A stretch of 19,672 bases of DNA from JBNKLG01 sp050292235 (GTDB lineage Bacteria > Pseudomonadota > Gammaproteobacteria > Chromatiales > Chromatiaceae): the NCBI GenBank assembly GCA_050292235.1, contig JBNKLG010000051.1, positions 1 to 19,672 of the forward strand, written 5' to 3'. A program made the translations under genes and the position numbers. The notes under the pieces are model-generated. The model saw only the letters and a list, made by a program, of their open reading frames with translations. It made no database searches and was not told where the DNA came from. Positions 1 through 7,350 of this stretch are shown one piece after another. Positions within the stretch are counted from its first letter, which is position 1; each line of letters begins with the position of its first letter.

Positions 1-1
1 A

Positions 2-805
2 CTGAAAGGCGCCCGTATCGTGATGGAGCTGGTCACTGTAACCGGCACCGAAAACTTGATGATGGCCGCCGCCCTGGCCGATGGGGAAACCCTGATCGAG
101 AACGCCGCCCGTGAGCCAGAGGTGGTCGATCTGGCCAACTTCCTCAACGCCATGGGTGCCAAAATCAGCGGTGGCGGTACTGACTGCATCCGTATCGAGG
201 GTGTCGAACGACTGCACGGCACCAAATACAGTGTGCTGCCCGACCGAATCGAAACCGGCACCTATCTGGTGGCCGCCGCCATCACCCGGGGGAAGATCAA
301 GGTACTGGACGTAGACCCCAATCTGCTGGACGCCGTATTGCAGAAGCTGAGCGATGCCGGTGCCCAGATTGAGACCGGCGAGAACTGGATCAGCCTGGAC
401 ATGCAAGGCCGTCGCCCCAAGGCAGTGGATATTCACACCGCGCCCTATCCCGCCTTCCCCACCGACATGCAGGCCCAGTTCATGGCGCTAAATGCCGTGG
501 CCGACGGGGTGGGCACCATCACCGAGGCCGTGTTCGAAAACCGCTTCATGCACGTACCGGAGATGCAGCGCATGGGCGCCAGGATCAAGGTGGAGGGCAA
601 TACCGCCATCTGTACCGGCATCGAGACTCTCACCGGTGCCCAGGTCATGGCCACCGATCTGCGCGCTTCAGCCAGTCTGGTACTGGCGGCCCTGATGGCC
701 GAGGGGGATACCAAGATCGATCGCATTTATCATATTGATCGTGGTTACGAAAATATCGAGGAAAAAATGGCCGCCCTGGGCGCCCATATCAAACGCATCA
801 ACTAA
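2..805 (+). CDS. murA: UDP-N-acetylglucosamine 1-carboxyvinyltransferase, 3' part
   Basis: MurA transfers enolpyruvate from PEP to UDP-GlcNAc, the first committed step of peptidoglycan synthesis, in the cytoplasm. The reading frame is already open at base 2 (residues LKGARIV precede the first ATG at 20), so the gene starts outside the window and the ATG at 20 is internal. 267 residues are visible of about 420 usual, so the active-site loop with the catalytic cysteine is not seen. Visible family blocks are ENAAREPEVVDLANFL, VLPDRIETGTYLVAAA, FPTDMQAQF (catalytic Asp, near 462), QVMATDLRASASLVLA (near 650) and YHIDRGYE (near 735, the conserved Arg). It lies 11 bases upstream of hisG, a common gammaproteobacterial arrangement. 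Identification is secure. Confidence 0.97.
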   Translation: MKGARIVMELVTVTGTENLMMAAALADGETLIENAAREPEVVDLANFLNAMGAKISGGGTDCIRIEGVERLHGTKYSVLPDRIETGTYLVAAAITRGKIKVLDVDPNLLDAVLQKLSDAGAQIETGENWISLDMQGRRPKAVDIHTAPYPAFPTDMQAQFMALNAVADGVGTITEAVFENRFMHVPEMQRMGARIKVEGNTAICTGIETLTGAQVMATDLRASASLVLAALMAEGDTKIDRIYHIDRGYENIEEKMAALGAHIKRIN

Positions 806-816
806 GTGAGCTGGAC

Positions 817-1464
817 ATGACGCCGACCTTCGACGCGCCCATCACCATCGCCCTATCCAAAGGCCGCATTCTCAAAGATACCCTGCCGATGCTGGCTCAG
901 GTGGGCATTGAACCCACCGACGATCCGGACACCAGCCGCAAGCTGATCCTGGATACCAACCAGCCCGGCGTGAAACTGGTACTGATTCGCGCCACCGACG
1001 TGCCCACTTACGTCCAATGGGGTGCGGCCGATCTGGGGGTATCCGGCAAAGATGTGCTGATGGAGCATGGCTACGATGGCCTCTACGAGCCACTGGATCT
1101 GGGCATCGCCCGCTGTCGCATGATGGTGGCCGGTCTGCCCGAGGCCGATCTGGAGAGCCGCCGCCTGCGCATCGCCACCAAATATGTGAATTGCGCCCGC
1201 ACCTTCTTTGCCGAGCGCGGCCAACAGGCGGATGTGATCAAACTCTATGGCTCCATGGAACTGGCCCCGTTGGTGGGACTGGCCGACCTCATCGTCGATC
1301 TGGTGGAAAGTGGCAACACCCTCAAGGCCAATGGTCTGGTGCCCCTGGTGCATGTGGCTGACATCAGCTCGCGGCTGGTGGTCAACAAGGCCTCCTGGAA
1401 GATCAAACACGCCAACCTGCTGCGGCTGGTGGAGTCTCTGCGTGAAGTGGTGAAGACATCATGA
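817..1464 (+). CDS. hisG: ATP phosphoribosyltransferase, short form
   Basis: HisG condenses ATP with PRPP in the first step of histidine synthesis. At 215 residues it is the short HisG(S) type, without the C-terminal regulatory domain of the roughly 300-residue long form. Short forms normally need HisZ, a HisRS-like subunit, for activity and feedback control; no hisZ is in this window. Family blocks include ITIALSKGRILKDTLPML at 9-26, the GAADLGVSGKDVL block at 69-81, and the PRPP-binding segment DLIVDLVESGNTL at about 157-169. The start at 817 gives a normal N-terminus, although its ribosome site is weak. The stop overlaps the hisD start in an ATGA junction, implying translational coupling. 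Confidence 0.97.
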   Translation: MTPTFDAPITIALSKGRILKDTLPMLAQVGIEPTDDPDTSRKLILDTNQPGVKLVLIRATDVPTYVQWGAADLGVSGKDVLMEHGYDGLYEPLDLGIARCRMMVAGLPEADLESRRLRIATKYVNCARTFFAERGQQADVIKLYGSMELAPLVGLADLIVDLVESGNTLKANGLVPLVHVADISSRLVVNKASWKIKHANLLRLVESLREVVKTS

Positions 1465-2762
1465 GCATCCGCCGACTCCAAACGACTGAAGCCGATTTTC
1501 AAGCCCAGTTGGATGCCCTGCTGGCCTGGGAATCGGTCTCCGATGATCAGGTGCTGAGCCGGGTCAATGAGATCATCACCAACGTCCGTAAGGATGGCGA
1601 TCAGGCCCTGATCGACTACAGCAGCCGTTTCGATGGCTGGCAACCCGCCGATGCCGAGGCACTGAAGATCCCCCTCGCCCGCTTGGCCCAGGCCCACAAG
1701 AATCTGCCTGCCGAGCAGGTTGAGGCCCTGACCAACGCCGCCGAGCGCATCCGCCTCTATGCCGAGCGTCAAAAGATGCCGAGCTGGCAGTACGAAGAGG
1801 CCGACGGTACCCTGCTCGGCCAGCAGATCACCCCGCTGGATCGGGTCGGCCTCTATGTCCCCGGTGGCAAGGCAGCCTATCCTTCATCCGTCCTGATGAA
1901 CGCCATCCCTGCCAAGGTCGCCGGAGTTGCCGAACTCATCATGGTGGTGCCCACGCCGGGCGGTGCCCTCAACGAACTGGTGCTGGCCGCCGCCCACATC
2001 GCTGGCGTCGATCAGGTCTTCGCCATCGGCGGTGCCCAGGCCGTGGCGGCGCTGGCCTATGGCACTGAATCCGTCCCCGCCGTGGACAAGATCGTCGGCC
2101 CCGGCAACATCTACGTCGCCACCGCCAAGCGCCAGGTCTTCGGCCAGGTCGGTATCGACATGATCGCCGGGCCCTCCGAGATCCTGATCATCTGCGATGG
2201 ACAGACCCAGCCCGACTGGATCGCCATGGATCTCTTCTCCCAGGCGGAGCATGACGAGGATGCCCAATCCATCCTGCTCTGCCCCGATGCCGATTTCATC
2301 CAGCAGGTGCAGAACGCCATCGAACGCCTGCTGCCGGAGATGGAGCGCCGCGAAATCATCGCCACCGCCCTACGCGAGCGCGGTGCCCTGATCCAGTGTC
2401 GCGATCTGGACGAGGCCGCCGCCATCGCCAACCAGGTCGCACCAGAGCATCTGGAGCTTTCAATCGCAGATCCACAAGATTATGTGAAAAAAATCCGCCA
2501 CGCCGGGGCCATCTTCATGGGCCGCCACACCTCAGAGCCTCTGGGGGACTACTGCGCTGGCCCCAACCACGTCCTGCCCACCTCCAGAACAGCGCGCTTC
2601 AGCTCACCCCTGGGCGTCTACGACTTCCAGAAGCGCAGCAGCCTCATCATGGCCTCGCCCCAGGGGAGTCAGACCCTGGGCAAGACCGCCTCCATACTGG
2701 CCCGGGGCGAGGGCCTGACCGCCCATGCCCGCGCTGCCGAATACCGCCTTGATGAGCGCTAA
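1461..2762 (+). CDS. hisD: Histidinol dehydrogenase
   Basis: HisD is a zinc enzyme that oxidises L-histidinol to L-histidine with NAD in two steps, the last of the pathway. The 433-residue length is normal. All expected catalytic positions are visible: Zn ligands Q261 and H264 (SQAEHDED), D363 (GDYCAGPNH) and H422 (TAHARAAEYR), and the catalytic pair E329-H330 in APEHLEL. The glycine-rich blocks VPGGKAAYPSSVLMNAIPAK (about 133-152) and VGPGNIYVATAKRQVFG (about 212-228) are also present. It overlaps hisG by 4 bases and hisC by 11, so the three genes look like one transcriptional unit with murA. Confidence 0.98.
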   Translation: MSIRRLQTTEADFQAQLDALLAWESVSDDQVLSRVNEIITNVRKDGDQALIDYSSRFDGWQPADAEALKIPLARLAQAHKNLPAEQVEALTNAAERIRLYAERQKMPSWQYEEADGTLLGQQITPLDRVGLYVPGGKAAYPSSVLMNAIPAKVAGVAELIMVVPTPGGALNELVLAAAHIAGVDQVFAIGGAQAVAALAYGTESVPAVDKIVGPGNIYVATAKRQVFGQVGIDMIAGPSEILIICDGQTQPDWIAMDLFSQAEHDEDAQSILLCPDADFIQQVQNAIERLLPEMERREIIATALRERGALIQCRDLDEAAAIANQVAPEHLELSIADPQDYVKKIRHAGAIFMGRHTSEPLGDYCAGPNHVLPTSRTARFSSPLGVYDFQKRSSLIMASPQGSQTLGKTASILARGEGLTAHARAAEYRLDER

Positions 2763-3834
2763 GGATCTGAGCAAGCACTGGATTCGCCCGGAGATCCAGG
2801 CGATCCAGGCCTACCCTATTCCCGACAGCCGTGGCCTGATCAAACTGGATGCCATGGAGAACCCCTATGGCTGGCCGGAGGAACTGCTGGCCGACTGGCA
2901 CCAAGCCCTTGATCAAGCGGCCCTCAACCGCTATCCCGATCCCCAGGCCCGTGAGCTGCAACAGGCATTGCGCCAGAGCATGGGCATCCCAGACGAAATG
3001 TCACTGCTGCTGGGCAACGGCTCCGATGAACTGATCCAGATCATCATCCAGGCCATTGCCGGCCCCAACCGCACCGTGCTGTCGGTGGAGCCCAGCTTCG
3101 TCATGTATCGCATGATCGCCACCTTTTGCGGCTGCCGTTACTGCGGTGTTCCGCTCAGGGCTGCAGACTTCTCCCTCGATCTCACCGCCCTGCTGGAGGC
3201 AATCGAGCGGGAAGAGCCCGCCGTCATCTTCCTCGCCTACCCCAACAACCCCACCGGCAACCTGTTCGACGAAGCGGCGCTGCTGCGGATCATCCAGGCC
3301 GCACCGGGACTGGTGGTGATCGACGAGGCCTACGCCCCCTTCACCGATGCCAGCTTCCTGCAACGGCTCGGCAGCTTCGACAACCTGGTGGTGATGCGCA
3401 CCCTCTCCAAAATGGGTCTGGCCGGATTGCGCCTCGGCTACCTCAGCGGCCCCGCCGCCTGGCTGAACGAATTCGACAAACTGCGCCTGCCCTACAACAT
3501 CAACAGCCTGAGCCAGCTCACTGCCAGATTCATCCTCAAACATCGCCAGATACTGGATCAGCAAACCCAGCAGATTCGCGCCGACCGGGCCACCCTATTC
3601 AATGCCCTGGAGGCCTGTCCCAGCCTGACCCCCTACCCTTCTGAAGCCAACTTCATTCTGGTGCGCACACCGGAAGGACAGGCCCCCAGCCTGTTCGACG
3701 GGCTTAAAGCACGGGGTGTTCTGATCAAAAAACTGGATGGCAGTCATCCTTTACTGGCTGACTGTTTGCGAATTACGGTAGGAACAGCGGAAGAGAATCG
3801 ACGCTGCCTAGTGGGATTGGGTGAGCAAGTTTAA
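2752..3834 (+). CDS. hisC: Histidinol-phosphate aminotransferase
   Basis: HisC is a PLP-dependent class I/II aminotransferase that makes histidinol phosphate from imidazole-acetol phosphate and glutamate. From the ATG at 2752 it has 360 residues, normal for the family. Landmarks are MENPYGWPEE at 35-44, the phosphate-binding GNGSDELI at 88-95, YPNNPTGN at 163-170, DEAYAPF at 191-197, the PLP lysine K220 in TLSKMGLAGLRLGY, and R227. An in-frame ATG at 2725 would add nine residues and deepen the hisD overlap to 38 bases. I prefer 2752 because MSAKDLSKHW looks like a proper start, but a GAGGG upstream of 2725 keeps that start possible. It is the last gene of the block before the accessory region. 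Confidence 0.95.
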   Translation: MSAKDLSKHWIRPEIQAIQAYPIPDSRGLIKLDAMENPYGWPEELLADWHQALDQAALNRYPDPQARELQQALRQSMGIPDEMSLLLGNGSDELIQIIIQAIAGPNRTVLSVEPSFVMYRMIATFCGCRYCGVPLRAADFSLDLTALLEAIEREEPAVIFLAYPNNPTGNLFDEAALLRIIQAAPGLVVIDEAYAPFTDASFLQRLGSFDNLVVMRTLSKMGLAGLRLGYLSGPAAWLNEFDKLRLPYNINSLSQLTARFILKHRQILDQQTQQIRADRATLFNALEACPSLTPYPSEANFILVRTPEGQAPSLFDGLKARGVLIKKLDGSHPLLADCLRITVGTAEENRRCLVGLGEQV

Positions 3835-3853
3835 TGCCGGACACAATCTCCAG

Positions 3854-3887
3854 CTAACGCTATTCATTACTAACGTATCGCGCTAGT
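3854..3887. promoter_or_regulatory. Candidate operator upstream of higB
   Basis: CTAACG occurs twice as a direct repeat (3854-3859 and 3870-3875). The second copy is also one arm of a near-perfect inverted repeat, ACTAACG / CGCTAGT, at 3869-3875 and 3881-3887 with one mismatch. HigA-type antitoxins usually repress their own promoter through such palindromes, so this is a plausible autoregulatory site. A weak -10-like TAGTAT at 3884-3889 overlaps it and lies just before the higB ATG, with no ribosome site between. The role is inferred. Confidence 0.45.
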
Positions 3888-3894
3888 ATTTAAT

Positions 3895-4176
3895 ATGATC
3901 AGGGACTTCGCAGATAAGCGTACGGCAGCCATCTTTCACGGAATGGTCGTCAAAAAGATGGCAATTCAGCTTCAAATGGCCGCGCGAATCAAGCTAGTCA
4001 CCCTGGATAATGCCATTGAAGTCGAGGATCTGCGCCTGCCACCATCCAATCATCTGGAAAAATTATGCGGAGACCGAAAAGGGCAGTGGAGTGTCAGGGT
4101 GAATAAACAGTGGCGTATCTGTTTTCGATGGGTCGATGGCGATGCCTTTGACGTTGAATTGATTGATTATCATTGA
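3895..4176 (+). CDS. higB: HigB-type toxin (RelE/ParE fold mRNA interferase)
   Basis: A 93-residue protein that resembles HigB/RelE-superfamily toxins, ribosome-associated mRNA endonucleases neutralised by a cognate antitoxin. It opens with the typical MIRDFADKRTAAIFHG and carries the family core LRLPPSNHLEKLCGDRKGQW (about 48-67), then WSVRVNKQWRICFRW and a C-terminal ELIDYH. The toxin-first order with the antitoxin 8 bases downstream is characteristic of higBA. No Shine-Dalgarno sequence is visible before the ATG, which follows an AT-rich run, so translation may be weak or leaderless (inference). Base composition is more AT-rich than in the flanking his genes, in keeping with acquisition by transfer. 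Confidence 0.9.
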   Translation: MIRDFADKRTAAIFHGMVVKKMAIQLQMAARIKLVTLDNAIEVEDLRLPPSNHLEKLCGDRKGQWSVRVNKQWRICFRWVDGDAFDVELIDYH

Positions 4177-4184
4177 GGTGAGGC

Positions 4185-4526
4185 ATGAACATCAAAGTCG
4201 AGGATCTAGACAATATCGACTTTTCCGACATCGCTACCGGAGAAAGACTTCCGGCGGTCACACCCGGAGCAGTTTTGCAAAACTACCTGGAGGGTGCTGA
4301 CGTTACCGCCTACCGTTTGGCTCAGGCAACTCACATGCCACAGACCAGGATAAGCAACATCTTAAAGGGGAAGCGAGCCATCACTGCCGATACTGCACTA
4401 CGTTTGGGGCGTTTCTTCGCCACCACGCCGCAATTCTGGATGAATTTACAAACGGGATACGACCTGGATATCGCCAAACAGGCTGTTGCTGTGGAATTGA
4501 ACGAAATCCACGCCTGTTGTGCCTGA
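4185..4526 (+). CDS. higA: HigA-type antitoxin, XRE helix-turn-helix
   Basis: The 113-residue partner of HigB. An XRE-type helix-turn-helix spans about residues 41-63 (TAYRLAQATHMPQTRISNIL then KGKRAITADTALRLGRFF), followed by the HigA hallmark TPQFWMNLQTGYDLDIAKQ. HigA binds and inactivates HigB and usually represses the operon by binding its promoter. A good ribosome site (GAGGTGAG) precedes the ATG, better than that of higB, which would favour antitoxin excess. The N-terminus is about 15 residues longer than many HigA proteins, with an acidic stretch (EDLDNIDFSD) before the usual start of homology; this is visible, but its role is unknown. Confidence 0.9.
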   Translation: MNIKVEDLDNIDFSDIATGERLPAVTPGAVLQNYLEGADVTAYRLAQATHMPQTRISNILKGKRAITADTALRLGRFFATTPQFWMNLQTGYDLDIAKQAVAVELNEIHACCA

Positions 4527-5055
4527 CGTTGTATGGTCATCGACCAGGGTAGTTGAGGAAGCAACTCTAAGGCTCACATTGCAGACATGACCTACAATAA
4601 AGATACTTTTAGCTTCAACAACACCATAGCAACCGATCAACGAAAATCCAAACTGCTTCAGTAACCCTCTTTCCGCAGGCCTGCCGCGTTATCTTCACGC
4701 ACTGCATCGTGTTTGTAGCTTTGGGCAAGTGATTCCAGCGATTCGGCCACAAAGGGAAACTCATATTGCACTCTCACAGCTTGATCTCGATAGTAGGCTG
4801 CCAAGTCACGCTCTTGATCGCCGCCATCGCTAAGGTCACGACTCGTCATACCTCGTTTATTGAAAGTACCGATAATGAAACCCCGCCGCATCTCCTCCAG
4901 TTCTGGGCGATTGAGTACTTGTCTGGCGGGTGTCCCCTTTTGCATCGCATAGTATCAATATGCCAATTGCTACTAGGCCCTATTGATCATTCTTTGAGGC
5001 CAGGAATAGCGCAGGAACCAGGATCTCTTTCAACAATAGTCATGCCACGAGGTTC
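4527..5055. other. AT-richer spacer with one small ORF
   Basis: This 529-base stretch lies between higA and the 3' end of the ABC ATPase gene. Apart from the minus-strand ORF at 4658-4945 I see no gene with a recognisable family. There is a short hairpin AGTTG/CAACT at 4551-4566 without a T-run, too weak to call a terminator. No clear terminator is visible for either the higBA or the ABC cassette. Composition is less GC-rich than the flanking his and pet genes, in line with an accessory junction. Confidence 0.6.
4658..4945 (-). CDS. Uncharacterised small protein or C-terminal remnant
   Basis: A 95-residue minus-strand ORF I cannot place in a named family. It looks protein-like rather than random: a patterned stretch RGFIIGTFNKRGMTSRDLSD is followed by GGDQERDLAAYYRDQA and an amphipathic, charged C-terminal helix (VAESLESLAQSYKHDAVRED). 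A stop codon lies four codons upstream of the ATG and no ribosome site is visible. It may therefore be the surviving C-terminal part of a longer gene rather than a complete one. It sits between the toxin-antitoxin pair and the ABC cassette in AT-richer DNA. Both function and status as a live gene are open. Confidence 0.4.
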   Translation of the reverse strand: MQKGTPARQVLNRPELEEMRRGFIIGTFNKRGMTSRDLSDGGDQERDLAAYYRDQAVRVQYEFPFVAESLESLAQSYKHDAVREDNAAGLRKEGY

Positions 5056-5706
5056 TCACACTTCTCTCACCCCTCCCCTTTCAAGCCGCAAAACCCCGGA
5101 AGCACAAGCCTGAATAAAACGCTCATTGTGCGAGGCAAACAGCACCACCCGCTGGCCCTGGCTGTCGATCAGATACTGCTGCAAAACACCCAAAGCCTCG
5201 GTATCCAGCGCGTTGGTCGGCTCATCCATCACCAACACCTGGGGCTGGACACTGAGTGCCGTCACCAACAGGAATTTGTGCTGGGTGCCAAGGGACATCT
5301 GGTCGAAACGCTGGTCGAGGTAATTGGTCAGACGAAACGCTTCGACAAAGGATGTTTGATCGTCAGATTGCTGGCCACGGATACCGGCCACGAAGTGTAG
5401 AAATTCACGGCCACGGATGAAAGGATAGACAGGACATTCCGCTGGCACATAGGCCAGCAACCGTTTGGCCTCCAGAGGTTGTTTGTGCAGGTCGATACCG
5501 CAAAGCTCCACCCGCCCCTGATCGGCTGGCTCGGAACCGGTCAGAATTTTCAGCAAGGTGGTTTTGCCGATGCCGTTTTCGCCGGTCAGTGCCATGACCT
5601 GCCCCTGGATCCGGAAGCTGGCAGCATCCAGCACCGTGCGTCCGCCAAAGCGTTTCGATAGGGCAAAGGCTTCCAGACGCGGCGGAAGGGTTGTCGGCTG
5701 AGTCAT
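5056..5706 (-). CDS. ABC transporter ATP-binding protein
   Basis: A 216-residue cytoplasmic ATPase subunit. Walker A is GENGIGKTT at 42-50, Walker B is VLVMDEPTNALD at 157-168, and the H-loop histidine is H193 in FASHNERF. The signature motif is SLGTQ (138-142) instead of LSGGQ, and the Q-loop region reads VPAECPVYPF, lacking the usual glutamine. Both variations occur in ABC-2/drug-exporter-like ATPases. Its start overlaps the stop of the upstream membrane gene by 4 bases (ATGA), so it is almost certainly the motor of that permease. Export of a peptide, lipid or drug is a reasonable guess from the family, but no substrate can be read from sequence. Confidence 0.9.
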   Translation of the reverse strand: MTQPTTLPPRLEAFALSKRFGGRTVLDAASFRIQGQVMALTGENGIGKTTLLKILTGSEPADQGRVELCGIDLHKQPLEAKRLLAYVPAECPVYPFIRGREFLHFVAGIRGQQSDDQTSFVEAFRLTNYLDQRFDQMSLGTQHKFLLVTALSVQPQVLVMDEPTNALDTEALGVLQQYLIDSQGQRVVLFASHNERFIQACASGVLRLERGGVREV

Positions 5707-6908
5707 GGAAACACCACGCCAAACAGATAGAGAAACAGGGCCGTCGCCAGACCTGACAGGAGGACGGCCTGCGGCCTCAGATGCTCGATCACCACCCGGA
5801 ACACCAGCAACAGGCTCCAGACAACGGCAAAGGTCAGCATCAAGGAACCCATCGCTGTTGTTGTGAGAATCAACAGCAACAGCTGTACAGGAAGAAGGAG
5901 GATTGTCATCAAGACGCCAACCAACACCCAGTCGCGCATCAGCCAGTAGTGGGGCGACATCGGCAACGCCCGCAAATAGTCGCCGGATAGCCGATGGCTA
6001 TCACCCAGGGTATAAAACCATTTGCTCATAAACAGAGAGGCCACTGAAGCCGTCATCACGGCGATATTCGCTGCCAACGCCTGCTTCTGCCCGAGAAAGA
6101 CCAGAGCCAGACAGAAAGCCATCGCCAACAGACCAGAGAGCAAGGAGAGAATCGTACCCAACGGCTTTTCTGCCAGAGCCTCTATTTGGATCGACAACCA
6201 AGCAGGCAGATGGGCAGTAATGAGGCGCGACACCACGCCCCGACGCAGGGAAGGTCGCCCCCAGGCCTTTCTGTGATCTGCTGCCACCGGCCTCAGCAAG
6301 AGGACGATGGTGATGATCACCACCAGCCCCATCACCATGAGGTAGGCCGTCCCAGTAAGGATTCTATCCAATAGGGCCTGAGCAGACAGTGCAAATGCTA
6401 CCAAGCCGACCGCAACCCCATTCCAGCGGAGCCAATAGAGTTGTGCCTGCAGGATGAGCAAAACTGTCGAGCAGAGAGTCAGGCAACCGGCCAGCAGCTC
6501 TCCAGACTGCGAATGCGCCTCACCGAGATAAAACAGAATGCCCAATACTACGGGTACCCAAAGTACCGCATTGGCCAGCAGTAGTACAGAGAGGTCAGCA
6601 GCCCATTGTCTGCCGGTCGAGATCGGCAGTATTGTCAGATAGGCAGCAAATCGAGCACCCTGAATCAGGTCTCGCTGAATCTGGACCAGAAACAGCCCAA
6701 TGGCCAGCAAGCCCAGAGAAAAGGCCATGTCACCGGTTTGGTTGGAAGCGATCCCAACTACCGGAGCCGCAATCAGACCAAAATCCAGCATCTGAAAACA
6801 GAGACCAACGATCAACACCAGCCAATGGATGCGCCTGATCACGACCCCTGCAACGCCAGCCATATAGCCCCTGGCTCGTATCGAACAGTAGGCCATTGTC
6901 AAATCCAT
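5703..6908 (-). CDS. Polytopic ABC-2-like permease with internal duplication
   Basis: A 401-residue, very hydrophobic protein with about 10-12 predicted membrane segments (for example near 26-48, 106-126, 187-206, 252-272, 325-350 and 380-400). I recognise no named family with certainty. An internal repeat is visible: residues 88-120 and 309-341 align without gaps at an offset of 221, sharing Y, L, L-P-x-S, D and a terminal PV (Y90/Y311, P95/P316, S97/S318, D105/D326, P119/P340). Each half thus resembles one ABC-2 permease unit, fused in tandem. The 4-base overlap with the ATPase gene supports the transporter role. The start is uncertain: ATGs at 6908 and 6896 both lack a ribosome site. Confidence 0.75.
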   Translation of the reverse strand: MDLTMAYCSIRARGYMAGVAGVVIRRIHWLVLIVGLCFQMLDFGLIAAPVVGIASNQTGDMAFSLGLLAIGLFLVQIQRDLIQGARFAAYLTILPISTGRQWAADLSVLLLANAVLWVPVVLGILFYLGEAHSQSGELLAGCLTLCSTVLLILQAQLYWLRWNGVAVGLVAFALSAQALLDRILTGTAYLMVMGLVVIITIVLLLRPVAADHRKAWGRPSLRRGVVSRLITAHLPAWLSIQIEALAEKPLGTILSLLSGLLAMAFCLALVFLGQKQALAANIAVMTASVASLFMSKWFYTLGDSHRLSGDYLRALPMSPHYWLMRDWVLVGVLMTILLLPVQLLLLILTTTAMGSLMLTFAVVWSLLLVFRVVIEHLRPQAVLLSGLATALFLYLFGVVFP

Positions 6909-6966
6909 GGAGGGTAAAGATAGGCACTCTCTTTTAGCACCTTCTCAAATTCAGCAGTAGTCGTTT

Positions 6967-7341
6967 TCACCGAAAATACCGAATCACCCGAACAATGGAC
7001 TTCTCCGAAGCCAGTTTGAAGGTTCGCATGAGAAAGGCCCAGACAAGATTGCCCAGCATGATCAGTCCGAGACCAGACAAGGCAATGACGATAAAAACCC
7101 TCCAACCGCTGGCTGGCTTTGAACTCAACACCTCTTCAGACAAACCGTTCATCAGGGAAACATAGGCAACACCCAGAATCGCCAGATGCACAGCGAGAAA
7201 GGAGCCTTTCAGGATGAATCGCTGCTGCCGCGACAATGGCTCGTCCAGCGCCTCCAAACTGGGGCCGCGAATGAATTTGAAAAAGGACAGGGACAAGACA
7301 AGCTCTCGCTTAATCCGCTCCCTGTCGATCCCTTTTCTCAT
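6967..7341 (-). CDS. Small membrane protein, two predicted helices
   Basis: A 124-residue protein of no recognised family. A basic, charged N-terminus (MRKGIDRERIKREL, then FFKFIRG) is followed by two hydrophobic segments at about 44-66 and 81-106 and a basic C-terminus (VRVIRYFR). Both termini therefore probably face the cytoplasm. A ribosome site (GAGGA) precedes the ATG. It begins 9 bases after the ppk2 stop and ends 58 bases before the permease gene, all on the same strand. An accessory role in the neighbouring ABC system is the obvious inference, but nothing in the protein itself shows it. Confidence 0.7.
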   Translation of the reverse strand: MRKGIDRERIKRELVLSLSFFKFIRGPSLEALDEPLSRQQRFILKGSFLAVHLAILGVAYVSLMNGLSEEVLSSKPASGWRVFIVIALSGLGLIMLGNLVWAFLMRTFKLASEKSIVRVIRYFR

Positions 7342-7350
7342 CCAACGTCC

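Noticed and set aside
4551..4566. Hairpin after higA as terminator
   Set aside because: Only a 5-base stem with no T-run following.
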